Below, piece by piece: positions 36,478 to 44,922 of a stretch of DNA of 64,000 nucleotides. Made by a program: the position numbers and the translations under genes. The stretch covers positions 1 through 64,000 of the forward strand of contig NZ_JAMKOJ010000007.1 in assembly GCF_023700755.1 (NCBI RefSeq). The letters are read 5' to 3'. The DNA is from Allorhizobium sonneratiae. GTDB taxonomy: Bacteria > Pseudomonadota > Alphaproteobacteria > Rhizobiales > Rhizobiaceae. Position 1 is the first letter of the stretch. Each line of letters begins with the position of its first letter. Below the pieces are notes generated by a model. That model did not search any database, had not been told where the DNA came from, and was given only the letters and a program-made list of their open reading frames with translations.

Positions 36478-36838
36478 TCGCTTGGCAGCTTCGGTCTCCA
36501 GGCTCTCTTAAGGTATTGAGCCGAAAGACGGAATGGTGTTCCAATCCTATCTGGTAGATTGTAATGACTGGCCGAACATTGTTCGGCCTTTTCATTTTTC
36601 GGTGTCTTGGCTATGCGTTGCTTGTCAGGTCTCGGTTTTACGCTGAGTCTGACCGATTGCTATCCGGAGCAAAAATAACTCAATCCTGTATTTTGCAGGG
36701 ATGAATTATCCTTGCAAGCGCGGATGGAAAGCAGTAGCTCACTCTGGCCTTTGACGTATCCTGTGCGGGATTGTGATCGTTGTATCGTCGCAGATTGCTT
36801 CTTCCTGCGCTGACATTTCGAGATTTCTGGAGTACAGC
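36478..36838. other. Intergenic region rpmF to fdxA
   Basis: Contains the hairpin terminator at 36570-36592 and, to its right, about 245 bases that should carry the fdxA promoter. The open frame of fdxA extends upstream to 36773 but without homology. No other element recognised. Confidence 0.4.
36570..36592 (+). terminator. Rho-independent terminator downstream of rpmF
   Basis: Perfect arms GGCCGAAC / GTTCGGCC with a 3-base loop, followed by TTTTC and later another T-run. Confidence 0.8.
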
Positions 36839-37177
36839 ATGACCTATGTCGTGACCGACAATTGCATCCGCTGCAAATATACCGACTGCGTCGAAGTCTG
36901 TCCGGTGGATTGCTTCTATGAAGGTGAAAATTTTCTCGCCATCAATCCGGATGAATGCATCGACTGCGGTGTGTGCGAACCTGAATGTCCGGCTGAGGCC
37001 ATCAAGCCCGATACAGAGCCGGGTTTGGACAAGTGGCTGAAAATCAACGCCGATTATGCACGCATCTGGCCCAACATCACCACCAAGCGCGACGCCTTGC
37101 CCGAGGCCAAGGAAATGGATGGCGTTGAAGGCAAGTTCGAGCAGTATTTTTCGGAAAAGCCCGGCGCAGGAGACTGA
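36839..37177 (+). CDS. fdxA: Seven-iron ferredoxin FdxA
   Basis: Small soluble electron carrier with one [3Fe-4S] and one [4Fe-4S] cluster. 112 residues from the ATG at 36839, which has CTGGAG 7 bases upstream; the longer frame from 36773 lacks this. Cysteines are in [18 protein letters not shown], and in [12 protein letters not shown] for the other cluster. The C-terminal extension with [12 protein letters not shown] is typical of the FdxA subgroup. It lies next to carD with a 716-base spacer. Confidence 0.96.
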   Translation: MTYVVTDNCIRCKYTDCVEVCPVDCFYEGENFLAINPDECIDCGVCEPECPAEAIKPDTEPGLDKWLKINADYARIWPNITTKRDALPEAKEMDGVEGKFEQYFSEKPGAGD

Positions 37178-37893
37178 TCGGGCAAGTTTCCTGTCGGATT
37201 TCCGCCAGTTTGCTCTTCGTTGTCTCGTAACATCTCTTGCTGCATTGCGGCTTGCATTTTATGAAATGCGCCATGCTCTAACGCTTTGTTTTTCCGCATC
37301 GGCTTTTTGCGAAAACCGGTTCCCACTCTTCGGTCGATGCTCTAACCGGCAAGTTCTGCCCTTGAAGTGCGATTGTCATCATTCTTCCGTGAAGCCTGTG
37401 ATTTCGCATGGTCTGCCATGCAATTTTTTGATTCGTTTCAGGCTGTTTGTCGCAGCAAGAAGAGCGGTTGCGACGGCAGTTCATGCGGATTGTGGAATTT
37501 TTTGTTGTAAAACAGACTGTTAAAACTGTGTTTGGGATTTTTGTGTGGGAGCGGGGTTCTGCCCGAAATAAGGCGAGGCTCCGACAAGATCTCTGTCGTC
37601 AAGATCTTTGCATACAGTAAAATATTGATTTCCTCACTTTTTTGTGGTACCACTTGCGAACTGTTCCAACGTTCGGGCATTTTTATGCCCTGACCAATCA
37701 CGAAAGCTGAAAAATCCTCGAAAGCGAAGACTTGGGCAAATCAACCTCGCCGCTGAGTTCGCTTGTGCCTTGGTTTTTCTTTTCGTCGTGCGCGGATCAG
37801 CATGGTGTCACCCGACGGTTCCCCCGTCTTATCCGGACCTTGCGGCCCGGTATCGGCTGTTGCCGATTTAGTAACAGGGAGTTTTTAAAGCGA
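37178..37893. other. Long intergenic region fdxA to carD
   Basis: 716 bases without a supported gene. It holds one hairpin repeat (37296-37340), an A+T-rich tract at about 37480-37660, and presumably the carD promoter. The carD reading frame is open back to 37732, but that extension is not family-like. A long leader for carD is possible. Confidence 0.4.
37296..37340 (-). repeat. GGTTCC-type 45-bp hairpin repeat
   Basis: Outer arms GCATCG / CGATGC with the core AAAACCGGTTCCCACTCTTCGG. Read on the minus strand it matches the copy at 44364-44408 over its whole length. Preceded and followed by ATGCTCTAAC, a tag also seen beside another copy near 31490. Confidence 0.75.
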
Positions 37894-38466
37894 ATGACGA
37901 CCCAGCAGAAAAAATCTTCAACACGTCAGGGTTTCAAAACCGGTGAAGCGATCGTCTATCCCGCCCATGGTGTTGGAACGATCAGCGCCATCGAAGAACA
38001 GGAAGTTGCCGGTATGAAACTGGAGCTTTTTGTTATTGATTTCGACAAGGACAAGATGCGGTTGAAGGTTCCCGTGACCAAAGCCGTCAGCATTGGCATG
38101 CGCAAGCTGTCGGAAACGGATTTCGTCGATCGCGCCCTCAAGGTCGTTCAGGGCAAGGCCCGCATCAAGCGCACCATGTGGTCGCGTCGGGCGCAGGAAT
38201 ATGATGCAAAGATCAATTCCGGCGATCTGATTTCGATTGCTGAAGTTGTGCGTGACCTCTATCGCGCTGAAAACCAGCCGGAACAGTCCTATTCCGAACG
38301 TCAGCTCTATGAAGCAGCACTTGATCGCATGGCGCGGGAAATCGCCGCCGTCAACAAGATGTCGGAAACCGAAGCTGTCCGTCTCGTTGAAGTCAATCTT
38401 GCCAAGGGCCCCAAGCGTGGCAAGATGATCGAGGAAGACGAAGCACAGGAAGAAGAAGCCGCATAA
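37894..38466 (+). CDS. carD: CarD-family transcriptional regulator
   Basis: RNA-polymerase-binding regulator of the CarD/CdnL group that stabilises open promoter complexes. 190 residues from the ATG at 37894 with GGGAG about 11 bases upstream. N-terminal Tudor-like polymerase-binding domain: FKTGEAIVYPAHGVGTI and FVIDFDKDKMRLKVPV. Helical DNA-binding part: MWSRRAQEYDAKINSGDLISIAEVVRDLYR. The C-terminus ends in an acidic run (EEDEAQEEEAA), as in alphaproteobacterial members. Followed by a strong terminator. Confidence 0.93.
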   Translation: MTTQQKKSSTRQGFKTGEAIVYPAHGVGTISAIEEQEVAGMKLELFVIDFDKDKMRLKVPVTKAVSIGMRKLSETDFVDRALKVVQGKARIKRTMWSRRAQEYDAKINSGDLISIAEVVRDLYRAENQPEQSYSERQLYEAALDRMAREIAAVNKMSETEAVRLVEVNLAKGPKRGKMIEEDEAQEEEAA

Positions 38467-38491
38467 GGGCTGACTGAATGACAGCGTGATC

Positions 38492-38519
38492 AAAAAACCC
38501 GGCTTTGCCGGGTTTTTTT
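38492..38519 (+). terminator. Rho-independent terminator of carD
   Basis: Arms AAAAAACCCGGC / GCCGGGTTTTTT around a TTT loop, with a seven-base T-run. Confidence 0.93.
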
Positions 38520-38553
38520 ATGGCATCATGATGCAGGGGATAAGGTTAGAAGA

Positions 38554-38972
38554 ATGAAGCCACGGATCAGTGTCGTTACCCTGGGCGTTGCCGATCTACT
38601 GCATAATTCCTTAAATCGGAATCGATTCAAGGATAAAATTATGCAGCAGATTAAAAGTGTTACAGCGACCTTTGTGCGCCATATTTGGCGCACGGCGCTG
38701 TAAAACTCGCGCTTTGGGGGCGTGACGATCTTGCGCATGATACGGGTCAGCCGCAAATAGCAAATATAGCCGCAGCGTTTACTCTTGGTCATAATGTTGC
38801 CGAGCGGCATGAGGTGGATGCGGTCATGTGTGCGGCTTGCAAGGCGGGCGCCGATATGATCAAGCCAGCTCAGGAGACGTTCTGGGGTGGTTATGCCGGC
38901 TATTTCCGTGATCCCGATGGCCATGTCTGGGAGGTTGTCTGGAATCCGCAGTTTATCCCCGATGATGCGTGA
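38554..38972 (+). pseudogene. VOC/glyoxalase-family gene disrupted by the 105-bp repeat
   Basis: The ATG at 38554 opens MKPRISVVTLGVADL, the usual first strand of a small VOC-family protein. At 38599 the coding sequence gives way to the 105-bp repeat, whose own TAA ends the frame after about 50 codons. From 38700 the VOC sequence resumes in another frame: VKLALWGRDDLA, then AAFTLGHNVAERHEVDAV, FWGGYAGYFRDPDGHVWEVVWNP, with a natural stop at 38970-38972. By family comparison some 35-40 central codons are missing, so the repeat has replaced rather than simply interrupted them. A functional protein is very unlikely. Confidence 0.88.
38599..38703. repeat. 105-bp structured intergenic repeat, copy 2
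   Basis: First palindrome 38599-38646 (loop GAAT), second hairpin 38662-38701 with arms GTGCGCCA / TGGCGCAC inside ACAGCG / CGCTGT. Same length and end bases as the copy at 26120-26224. Differences between copies preserve pairing at three positions. It lies inside a VOC-family gene, which fixes its ends. Confidence 0.92.
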
Positions 38973-39002
38973 GTATCTTTGTGCCTTGGCATGAGATGCC
39001 CC

Positions 39003-40775
39003 TCACTCCGGCACGGGCACATCGAGCCGTTCCAGATGCAACACCCGCGGGGAGAACGCATCGGCATAGGCCTGCGAGCGACCAAGATAGAGAAAGGTCG
39101 TGTGCGGCAGCGTCCGCAAGACTTCGAGCAGGGCGGTGGTGCTGTCCGGTTCCAACCCTTCCAGCACTTCGTTGAAGACGGCCCATTTTGGATTTGCCAG
39201 CACAAGATGGGCAAAGGCCAGCGCCATCTGCTCATCCTTATCCAGCGTGTTTGACCATTTTTGCCGTTCATCGAGCGCGCCTGCGAGCTTGCCCAGCCTG
39301 ACGGCCTTGAGTGCTGTCACCATGGCCTCATCGCTATATAGCGAGGCATCTTGCGGATAGGCGAGAAGATCGCGCAGCCTGCCTTCGGGAATATAGGGTG
39401 TGTGTGGCAGGAACAGGATCGTTTCGTCTGACGGCAGATGAATTGTACCCTCGCCATAGGGCCAGAGCCCGGCCATGGCATTGAACAGATGGCGGCGGTT
39501 GACGCCGGGATCGCCGTTGAACATGATCCGCTCACCCGCCTCAATGACGGGATTGTTCTCGCGAATATGATAGCCGCCCCATTGGGCATCGGCTTCAGCC
39601 GGGGTGCGGATATAGAGATCATCAAAGGCGATTTCGCCGGCTTTGCCGCTGGCGATGCGGATTGTGCCTTTCGTTTCCTCCGTCAGGCCCGGTTCTGTCA
39701 GGGCAGCGCGCAGCACCATGACCCTGAGCAGGGTTGCCTTCCAGTCGGCGATGGCACCGTAATTGTCGACATACCAGCGCAGCGCCGTATAGACTTGGGT
39801 GAAGGCGGAGGCCGCCATCATCAGCCCGCCGAAATTCATCGCGCCGGTGAAATAGGCCGGTGAGGCAATCAGCACCGGCACAATCATCGCCAGCCAGCCG
39901 AAGCTGGCCGAGACCCAGGTGAGATTGGTCAGCGCATAGGCCAGTTTCCGGATCAGCGACAGAACCCGGTCGATGGTGGTGTGGATCGCGGCCCGCTCGA
40001 CATCCTCGCCATGGGCAAGCGCGATCTGTTCGAGATGTTCATTGCCGTGCATCAGGGCGGCGCGCAGTTCCGCTTCGCGGGCATAGCGGGCGGCATTGAG
40101 CCGGGTCAGTCGCGCGCCGACAATATTGCTGGCGATGGCAGCGGCCCCGGCATAGAGGAGAGCCGCCCAGACCATATAGCCGGGAATGACGATCTGGTGG
40201 CCGAAGAGCGGCAGGGCGAAATGCCCTGAGAGTTCCCACAAAACGGTAATGAAGCTGACCAGCAGAATGGTTGACTGTACCATGCCGATGGCCAGCGATG
40301 TGGTGGTTTCCGCCAGTTTGCGCGCATCTTCGTGCAGGCGCTGGTCCGGATTGACCCCAAGCGGGCTCGAAACCGACAGCCGGTAGGCGCGTCGTCCTGC
40401 CAGCCATTGATCGACCATGTCACGGGCAATACCTTCGCGCATGTAAAGCGCGGTCATCTGGCTGAAAAAGGTCTGCGCCACATTGATGACCACCAGAAAG
40501 GCGGCAATCAGAAAGAAATTGCGCAGTTCATGCCAGAAACTGCCAAGGTCGCGGTTTTCCAGCGCATTGTAGAAGGGCTGGTTCCAGCGGTTGAGCAACA
40601 ACTGGCCATAGGTCAAAAGCAGGATGACGCCAAGCAGGGTCAAGGATAACAGAATGATGCGTCCACGCACCCGGCTTGCCTGAAAGGATTGCCAGGCCAT
40701 CCGCAATTGCGCGCCGAACGGCATGTCCTGCACCGAGGTCACGGAAAGATCGTCGCTGTTCTTGTCTGCATTCAT
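39003..40775 (-). CDS. SbmA/YddA-like ABC transporter protein with degenerate ATPase motifs
   Basis: 590-residue fused permease/nucleotide-binding protein of the SbmA-BacA/YddA type, inner membrane. Membrane helices lie in residues about 38-330, with family sequence LNRWNQPFYNALENRD near 61-76 and RWYVDNYGAIADWKATL near 333-349. The C-terminal NBD keeps its fold (AMAGLWPYGEGTI) but every ATPase motif is altered. Walker A reads GDPGVNRR at 421-428, without the Lys-Ser/Thr. The Q-loop residue is H458. The signature is LDKDEQMA near 511. Walker B is WAVFNEVLEGLE with Asn535 for Asp, and the switch His is Arg566. The frame is otherwise clean, so this looks like a retained non-ATPase variant. A partner with an intact NBD is not encoded next to it. 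Confidence 0.9.
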   Translation of the reverse strand: MNADKNSDDLSVTSVQDMPFGAQLRMAWQSFQASRVRGRIILLSLTLLGVILLLTYGQLLLNRWNQPFYNALENRDLGSFWHELRNFFLIAAFLVVINVAQTFFSQMTALYMREGIARDMVDQWLAGRRAYRLSVSSPLGVNPDQRLHEDARKLAETTTSLAIGMVQSTILLVSFITVLWELSGHFALPLFGHQIVIPGYMVWAALLYAGAAAIASNIVGARLTRLNAARYAREAELRAALMHGNEHLEQIALAHGEDVERAAIHTTIDRVLSLIRKLAYALTNLTWVSASFGWLAMIVPVLIASPAYFTGAMNFGGLMMAASAFTQVYTALRWYVDNYGAIADWKATLLRVMVLRAALTEPGLTEETKGTIRIASGKAGEIAFDDLYIRTPAEADAQWGGYHIRENNPVIEAGERIMFNGDPGVNRRHLFNAMAGLWPYGEGTIHLPSDETILFLPHTPYIPEGRLRDLLAYPQDASLYSDEAMVTALKAVRLGKLAGALDERQKWSNTLDKDEQMALAFAHLVLANPKWAVFNEVLEGLEPDSTTALLEVLRTLPHTTFLYLGRSQAYADAFSPRVLHLERLDVPVPE

Positions 40776-40890
40776 CGGGTTTTGCCGTTGCCGTCACGGG
40801 ATCAAGTCTAGCGCGCGTTGGTTAACGATCATTGGTGATGCGGGCAGGCAATGTAGCTTGCAAGCGCTTGCGTTTCACTTTATGGGACAA

Positions 40891-40976
40891 AGGATCTAAC
40901 GGGGTGCCCGCAACGGGCTGAGAGGCAAGGCCAACCCGCTGAACCTGATCCGGTTAACACCGGCGGAGGGATTAGA
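40891..40976 (+). promoter_or_regulatory. TPP riboswitch (THI box) upstream of thiBPQ
   Basis: Carries the conserved THI elements in order: GGGGTGCC, GGGCTGAGAGG, then CTGAACCTGATCCGGTTAACACCGGC (split here: CTGAACCTGATC at 40939-40950, CGGTTAACACCGGCGGAGGG at 40951-40970) and GGATTAG. It ends about 57 bases before thiB. Thiamine pyrophosphate binding should shut off expression of the uptake operon. No clear intrinsic terminator follows; sequestration of the GAGGAGAGG ribosome site by CCTC-containing sequence near 40993 is a possibility. Confidence 0.96.
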
Positions 40977-41032
40977 TGCGACGACAAGGCCGCCCTCATC
41001 CCCTGCTGCAATCTGTTTGAAGAGGAGAGGCC

Positions 41033-42058
41033 ATGCGCCTGACCATGTCAAAGACTGTGACCTTTGCGGCCTCGGCGCTGCTCATCTTTTCCGCTTTGGG
41101 TTCGGTGGCGGCCAGAGCCGAGGACAAGGTCCTGACCATCTACACCTATGAAAGCTTCATTGCCGAATGGGGCCCGGGGGCAAAGGTCAAGGCTGCCTTT
41201 GAAAAGACCTGCGACTGCACGGTGAAATTCGTCGGGGTCGAGGATGGGGTGGCGCTGTTGAATCGGCTGAAGCTGGAAGGGGCAACCGGCAGCGCCGATA
41301 TCGCCCTTGGCCTCGACACCAATCTGGTGGCAGAAGCCAAGGAGACCGGACTGTTTGCCCCCCATGGCATCGATACCTCTGCCGTGACGGTGCCGGGCGG
41401 GTTCAAGGACGATGTGTTCGTGCCCTATGATTACGGCCATTTTGCCGTGGTCTATGACAGCAAGGTGCTCAAAAACCCGCCGCACAGCATGAAGGACCTG
41501 GTGGATGGCGATCCGTCGCAGAAGATCGTGATCGAGGATCCGCGTACCTCCACGCCCGGTCTCGGCCTGCTGCTCTGGGTCAAATCCGTCTATGGCAAGG
41601 ATGCACCCAAGGCCTGGGAAAAGCTGAAAAACCGAGTGCTGACGGTGACGCCCGGCTGGTCGGAAGCCTATGGTCTGTTCACCAAGGGCGAAGCGCCGAT
41701 GGTGTTTTCCTACACGACGTCGCCCGCCTATCACATGATCGAGGAGCATACCGACCGATACAAGGCGGCAGAATTTTCCGAAGGTCATTATATTCAGATT
41801 GAGGTGGCCGGTATGCTGAAGAACAGCAAGCACAAAGAGTTGGCGCAAGCCTTTCTGCGTTTCATGCTGACACCCGGCTTTCAGGATCAGATTCCGACCA
41901 ATAACTGGATGATGCCGGTTGCCAAAACGTCTTCGCCGCTGCCGGCCGCTTTCGACACGCTGGTCAAGCCGACCAGGACTTTTCTGATGAGCCCGGAAGA
42001 GGTCGCAAGCCATCGCAAGGCCTGGATTGCCGAATGGCAGACAGCCATGGCCAAATAA
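41033..42058 (+). CDS. thiB: Thiamine-binding periplasmic protein ThiB
   Basis: Substrate-binding component of the thiamine/TPP importer. 341 residues with an N-terminal signal peptide (hydrophobic [19 protein letters not shown], cleavage after ARA). The mature part starts [20 protein letters not shown] as in ThiB. Further family segments are [34 protein letters not shown] and [21 protein letters not shown]. The ATG has GAGGAGAGG just upstream; a second ATG at 41045 is possible. Controlled by the upstream TPP riboswitch; first gene of thiBPQ. Confidence 0.96.
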   Translation: MRLTMSKTVTFAASALLIFSALGSVAARAEDKVLTIYTYESFIAEWGPGAKVKAAFEKTCDCTVKFVGVEDGVALLNRLKLEGATGSADIALGLDTNLVAEAKETGLFAPHGIDTSAVTVPGGFKDDVFVPYDYGHFAVVYDSKVLKNPPHSMKDLVDGDPSQKIVIEDPRTSTPGLGLLLWVKSVYGKDAPKAWEKLKNRVLTVTPGWSEAYGLFTKGEAPMVFSYTTSPAYHMIEEHTDRYKAAEFSEGHYIQIEVAGMLKNSKHKELAQAFLRFMLTPGFQDQIPTNNWMMPVAKTSSPLPAAFDTLVKPTRTFLMSPEEVASHRKAWIAEWQTAMAK

Positions 42059-42085
42059 CAGTCACGTGACGGATAAGGGCGAGGA

Positions 42086-43684
42086 ATGTTGACGGCAGGG
42101 CAAAGACGAAGCCGCATCGCCATGGGCGTGGTATGTCTTGGCCTGCTGTCGGGTTTCATTGTGCTCGCCGTCGTCTCTCTGCTTTCGACAGGTGGCGGTG
42201 CGGTCTTTGGCGGGATTGACGCCTATACCATCGACATTCTTCGCTTCACGCTTTGGCAGGCAAGCCTGTCAACGCTGATTTCAGTCGGTTTCGCCCTACC
42301 AGTGGCGCTTTCTGTTGCGCGGCAGCGGCAGTTTCCCGGACGACGGTGGCTGATCCGGCTGATGGCGCTGCCCATGGGGCTGCCCGCGCTGATCGGGGCA
42401 CTCGGTATTCTCGGTGTCTGGGGTCGTCATGGCATGATCAACAGCCTGCTGGGCTGGCTCGGCAAGGCGGAACCCGTCGATGTCTATGGGTTGACGGGGA
42501 TTTTGATCGCGCACAGCTTTTTCAATATTCCCCTTGCGGCGCGTCTGATGCTGGCCGGGCTGGAACGGGTGCCCGCCGACGACTGGCGGATGGCGGCGGG
42601 TCTTGGCATGACATCCTGGCCGGTGTTTCGCTTTGTCGAATGGCCAGCGGTGCGCGGGCTTCTTCCCGGTGCGGCAGGGTTGATCTTCATGCTCTGCGCC
42701 ACCAGTTTCACTCTCGTGTTGACCCTTGGCGGGGGACCGGGCGCGACGACGCTGGAGGTGGCGATCTATCAGGCGCTGCGGTTTGATTTCGACCCGCCGC
42801 AGGCTGTGGCGCTGGCCTTGCTGCAATTGGCGGTCACGGCCCTGCTGCTTGTGATTCTGGCTGTCTTTCCGGCACCGGAGGATACCGGGCCGGTCGAAGA
42901 GAAACGCCTGATCCGCTTCGATGGTCGCCCGCTGTCGGCGCGGCTCTGGGATGGGGTTTTGCTGGTTCTGGCCAGTCTTTACCTGCTGCTGCCGTTGATC
43001 GAGATTGTTGTGGCCGGATTGAAAAGCGATCTTGTCCGGCTGGTGAGCGGGGCTGATTTTCTCGATGCGCTTTCGACCAGTCTGATCATTGCGTTTTGCG
43101 CTGCCAGTCTGGCGCTTGGTGTGAGCCTTGCTTTTATTACGGCGCGCTCTGCGCTGCCGCGTCGCGGCATGGCGCAGGGTCTTGCCAAAATCATGGAGGC
43201 ATCAGCCTCGCTGGTGCTGCTTGTGCCCGCGATTGTGCTGGCCACCGGCTGGTTCCTGATGCTCAGACCTTATGGTGATCCGGCGCATTTCGCCGGTCCG
43301 GTGGTGGTGGCGATCAATGCCATGATGGCCTTGCCTTTTGCCATCCGGGTGCTTGATCCGGCCATCGCCAGCCATCGCGCCAGAACCGAGCGTCTGGCCG
43401 AAGCACTGAATATCAGAGGCTTTGCCAAATGGCGTCATGTCGATTATCCCGGTCTTCGCCGTCCGGTTCTGATGGCGCTTTCCTTCGCCATGGCACTGTC
43501 GCTGGGTGATCTCGGCGCCGTTGCCCTGTTTGGTTCACAGGGGCTGACGACGCTGCCTTTGCTGGTCTATAGCCGGCTAGGCAGTTATCGCACCAGCGAT
43601 GCGGATGGGATGGCGCTGTTGCTGGGGCTGGTCTGTCTTGCGCTCACCCTGATCGGTACGGCAGGGCAGGGCAGAAAGGAATAG
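42086..43684 (+). CDS. thiP: Thiamine ABC transporter permease ThiP
   Basis: Inner-membrane permease of the thiamine importer, with two fused binding-protein-dependent permease domains. 532 residues, about twelve hydrophobic helices. EAA-like loops are seen in each half: ERVPADDWRMAAGLGMTSWPVF and, in the second half, RTERLAEALNIRGFAKWRHVDYP. Starts 27 bases after thiB and ends 2 bases before thiQ, so it is translated from the same riboswitch-controlled message. ATG at 42086 follows GAGGA very closely; the adjacent TTG could also serve. Confidence 0.95.
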   Translation: MLTAGQRRSRIAMGVVCLGLLSGFIVLAVVSLLSTGGGAVFGGIDAYTIDILRFTLWQASLSTLISVGFALPVALSVARQRQFPGRRWLIRLMALPMGLPALIGALGILGVWGRHGMINSLLGWLGKAEPVDVYGLTGILIAHSFFNIPLAARLMLAGLERVPADDWRMAAGLGMTSWPVFRFVEWPAVRGLLPGAAGLIFMLCATSFTLVLTLGGGPGATTLEVAIYQALRFDFDPPQAVALALLQLAVTALLLVILAVFPAPEDTGPVEEKRLIRFDGRPLSARLWDGVLLVLASLYLLLPLIEIVVAGLKSDLVRLVSGADFLDALSTSLIIAFCAASLALGVSLAFITARSALPRRGMAQGLAKIMEASASLVLLVPAIVLATGWFLMLRPYGDPAHFAGPVVVAINAMMALPFAIRVLDPAIASHRARTERLAEALNIRGFAKWRHVDYPGLRRPVLMALSFAMALSLGDLGAVALFGSQGLTTLPLLVYSRLGSYRTSDADGMALLLGLVCLALTLIGTAGQGRKE

Positions 43685-43686
43685 AC

Positions 43687-44364
43687 ATGCGAGAGGGAAC
43701 GGGCGATGGCGCATCGATTACACTTGATCATGTCGGCCTGCGGCGCGGCGAGACAGATTTTGCCTTCGACGGTGACATGGCGGCGGGACGGATAACCGCC
43801 ATCACCGGGGCTTCAGGGGCGGGAAAGTCGACACTGCTCAATCTGATTGCCGGGTTTGTCCAGCCGAGCCACGGCCATGTGCGGATCGGGGGTGAGGACA
43901 TGACCCGGCTTTTGCCGGGAAAACGGCCGATTTCACTGATTTTTCAGGAGCATAATCTTTTCGCTCATCTCGATCTCATGACCAATATCGGTCTTGGCAT
44001 CGATCCTTCTTTGAAGCTGACAGGCGAGGAGCGGAAATCGGTGTCGCAGGCGCTGGAGCGGGTGGGGTTGGCCGGGTTTGAAAAACGCAAGCCAGGATCG
44101 TTATCGGGCGGAGAAAAACAGCGGGCAGCTTTTGCGCGCAGCCTGGTGCGCAGAAGACCGGTTCTGCTGCTCGATGAACCGTTTGCGGCTCTCGATCCGG
44201 CTTTGCGCGCCGATATGGCCGATCTGCTCATCGATCTGCATCGTGAGACGGGTAACACTGTCGTGCTGGTGACGCATGACCACCGTGAGGTGGAGCGTCT
44301 GGCCGATGATCTCTGGCGGATCGACGGGGGATGTGTTGTGGAACGGCAGAGCCTGAGGGCATAG
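43687..44364 (+). CDS. thiQ: Thiamine ABC transporter ATP-binding protein ThiQ
   Basis: Cytoplasmic ATPase driving thiamine uptake. 225 residues. Walker A ITGASGAGKSTLLN, Q-loop SLIFQEHNLF, signature SLSGGEKQRAAFAR, Walker B VLLLDEPFAALDP and switch His in VLVTHDHREV are all intact. Third gene of the riboswitch-controlled operon, 2 bases after thiP. Its TAG stop touches the first base of a hairpin repeat at 44364, which may end or protect the transcript. Confidence 0.96.
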   Translation: MREGTGDGASITLDHVGLRRGETDFAFDGDMAAGRITAITGASGAGKSTLLNLIAGFVQPSHGHVRIGGEDMTRLLPGKRPISLIFQEHNLFAHLDLMTNIGLGIDPSLKLTGEERKSVSQALERVGLAGFEKRKPGSLSGGEKQRAAFARSLVRRRPVLLLDEPFAALDPALRADMADLLIDLHRETGNTVVLVTHDHREVERLADDLWRIDGGCVVERQSLRA

Positions 44365-44447
44365 CATCGGCCCGAAAAGTGGCTTCCGGTTTTCGGAAAA
44401 GCCGATGCGGGGAAAAAACATCGGCCCGAAAAGTGGGCTCGGGTTTT
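44364..44447 (+). repeat. Two GGTTCC-type hairpin repeats downstream of thiQ
   Basis: First copy 44364-44408 is complete: arms GCATCGGC / GCCGATGC enclosing CCGAAAAGTGGCTTCCGG. Ten bases on, a second partial copy (44419-44447) repeats CATCGGCCCGAAAAGTGG and then loses its right arm. The first base of copy one is the last base of the thiQ stop codon. Confidence 0.85.
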
Positions 44448-44922
44448 AAGGATCGCAAGGGTCGCAAAAAGGTCGCAGCCGTGTTTTCTCTGTCACAGCT
44501 TCTGTTTTGATCGGTCCCGTTCCATGGAAAGATCGGCTGATTTCAGCAATGCCTGTCGTGACAGATCTCCTGCAGAAAGTCCCGACAGATGCTGGGTTTT
44601 CCGAGGAATCGAAGGCATGGCAGCGCCTTATTTTCGACGCTCCGGACTGGCAAGGGCCGTCAAGGAACAAATCGATGCATTCATTAATATTTTCTGACAT
44701 GGTGATACACGCTTGTGCAGTGCGATGTTTTATAGAATCAATAGGATGATGTTATGAGATTTGGTAAGTTGATCGGATGTTTTCTGACGAATGCTGACTT
44801 GCTTGCCGGGGCGATGACGCAAAACAGGGTGTGATGATGTGTCAGGCGGCGATGGCGCCGTGACAGACGCAAGGGGGCAAAAGCCGTTCGCTATGGGCGA
44901 TGTGGTTAGACAGGATGGCGGA
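44448..44922. other. Intergenic region thiQ to M48 peptidase
   Basis: About 475 bases. The frame of the peptidase is open upstream to 44839, but the region to 44922 lacks family features. Elsewhere I see no convincing gene, terminator or repeat; it should carry the peptidase promoter. Confidence 0.35.

Noticed and set aside
39003-40775. ABC gene as a pseudogene
   Set aside because: Full-length frame with ordinary codon use and conserved membrane domain; only ATPase motifs changed, which suggests altered function rather than decay.
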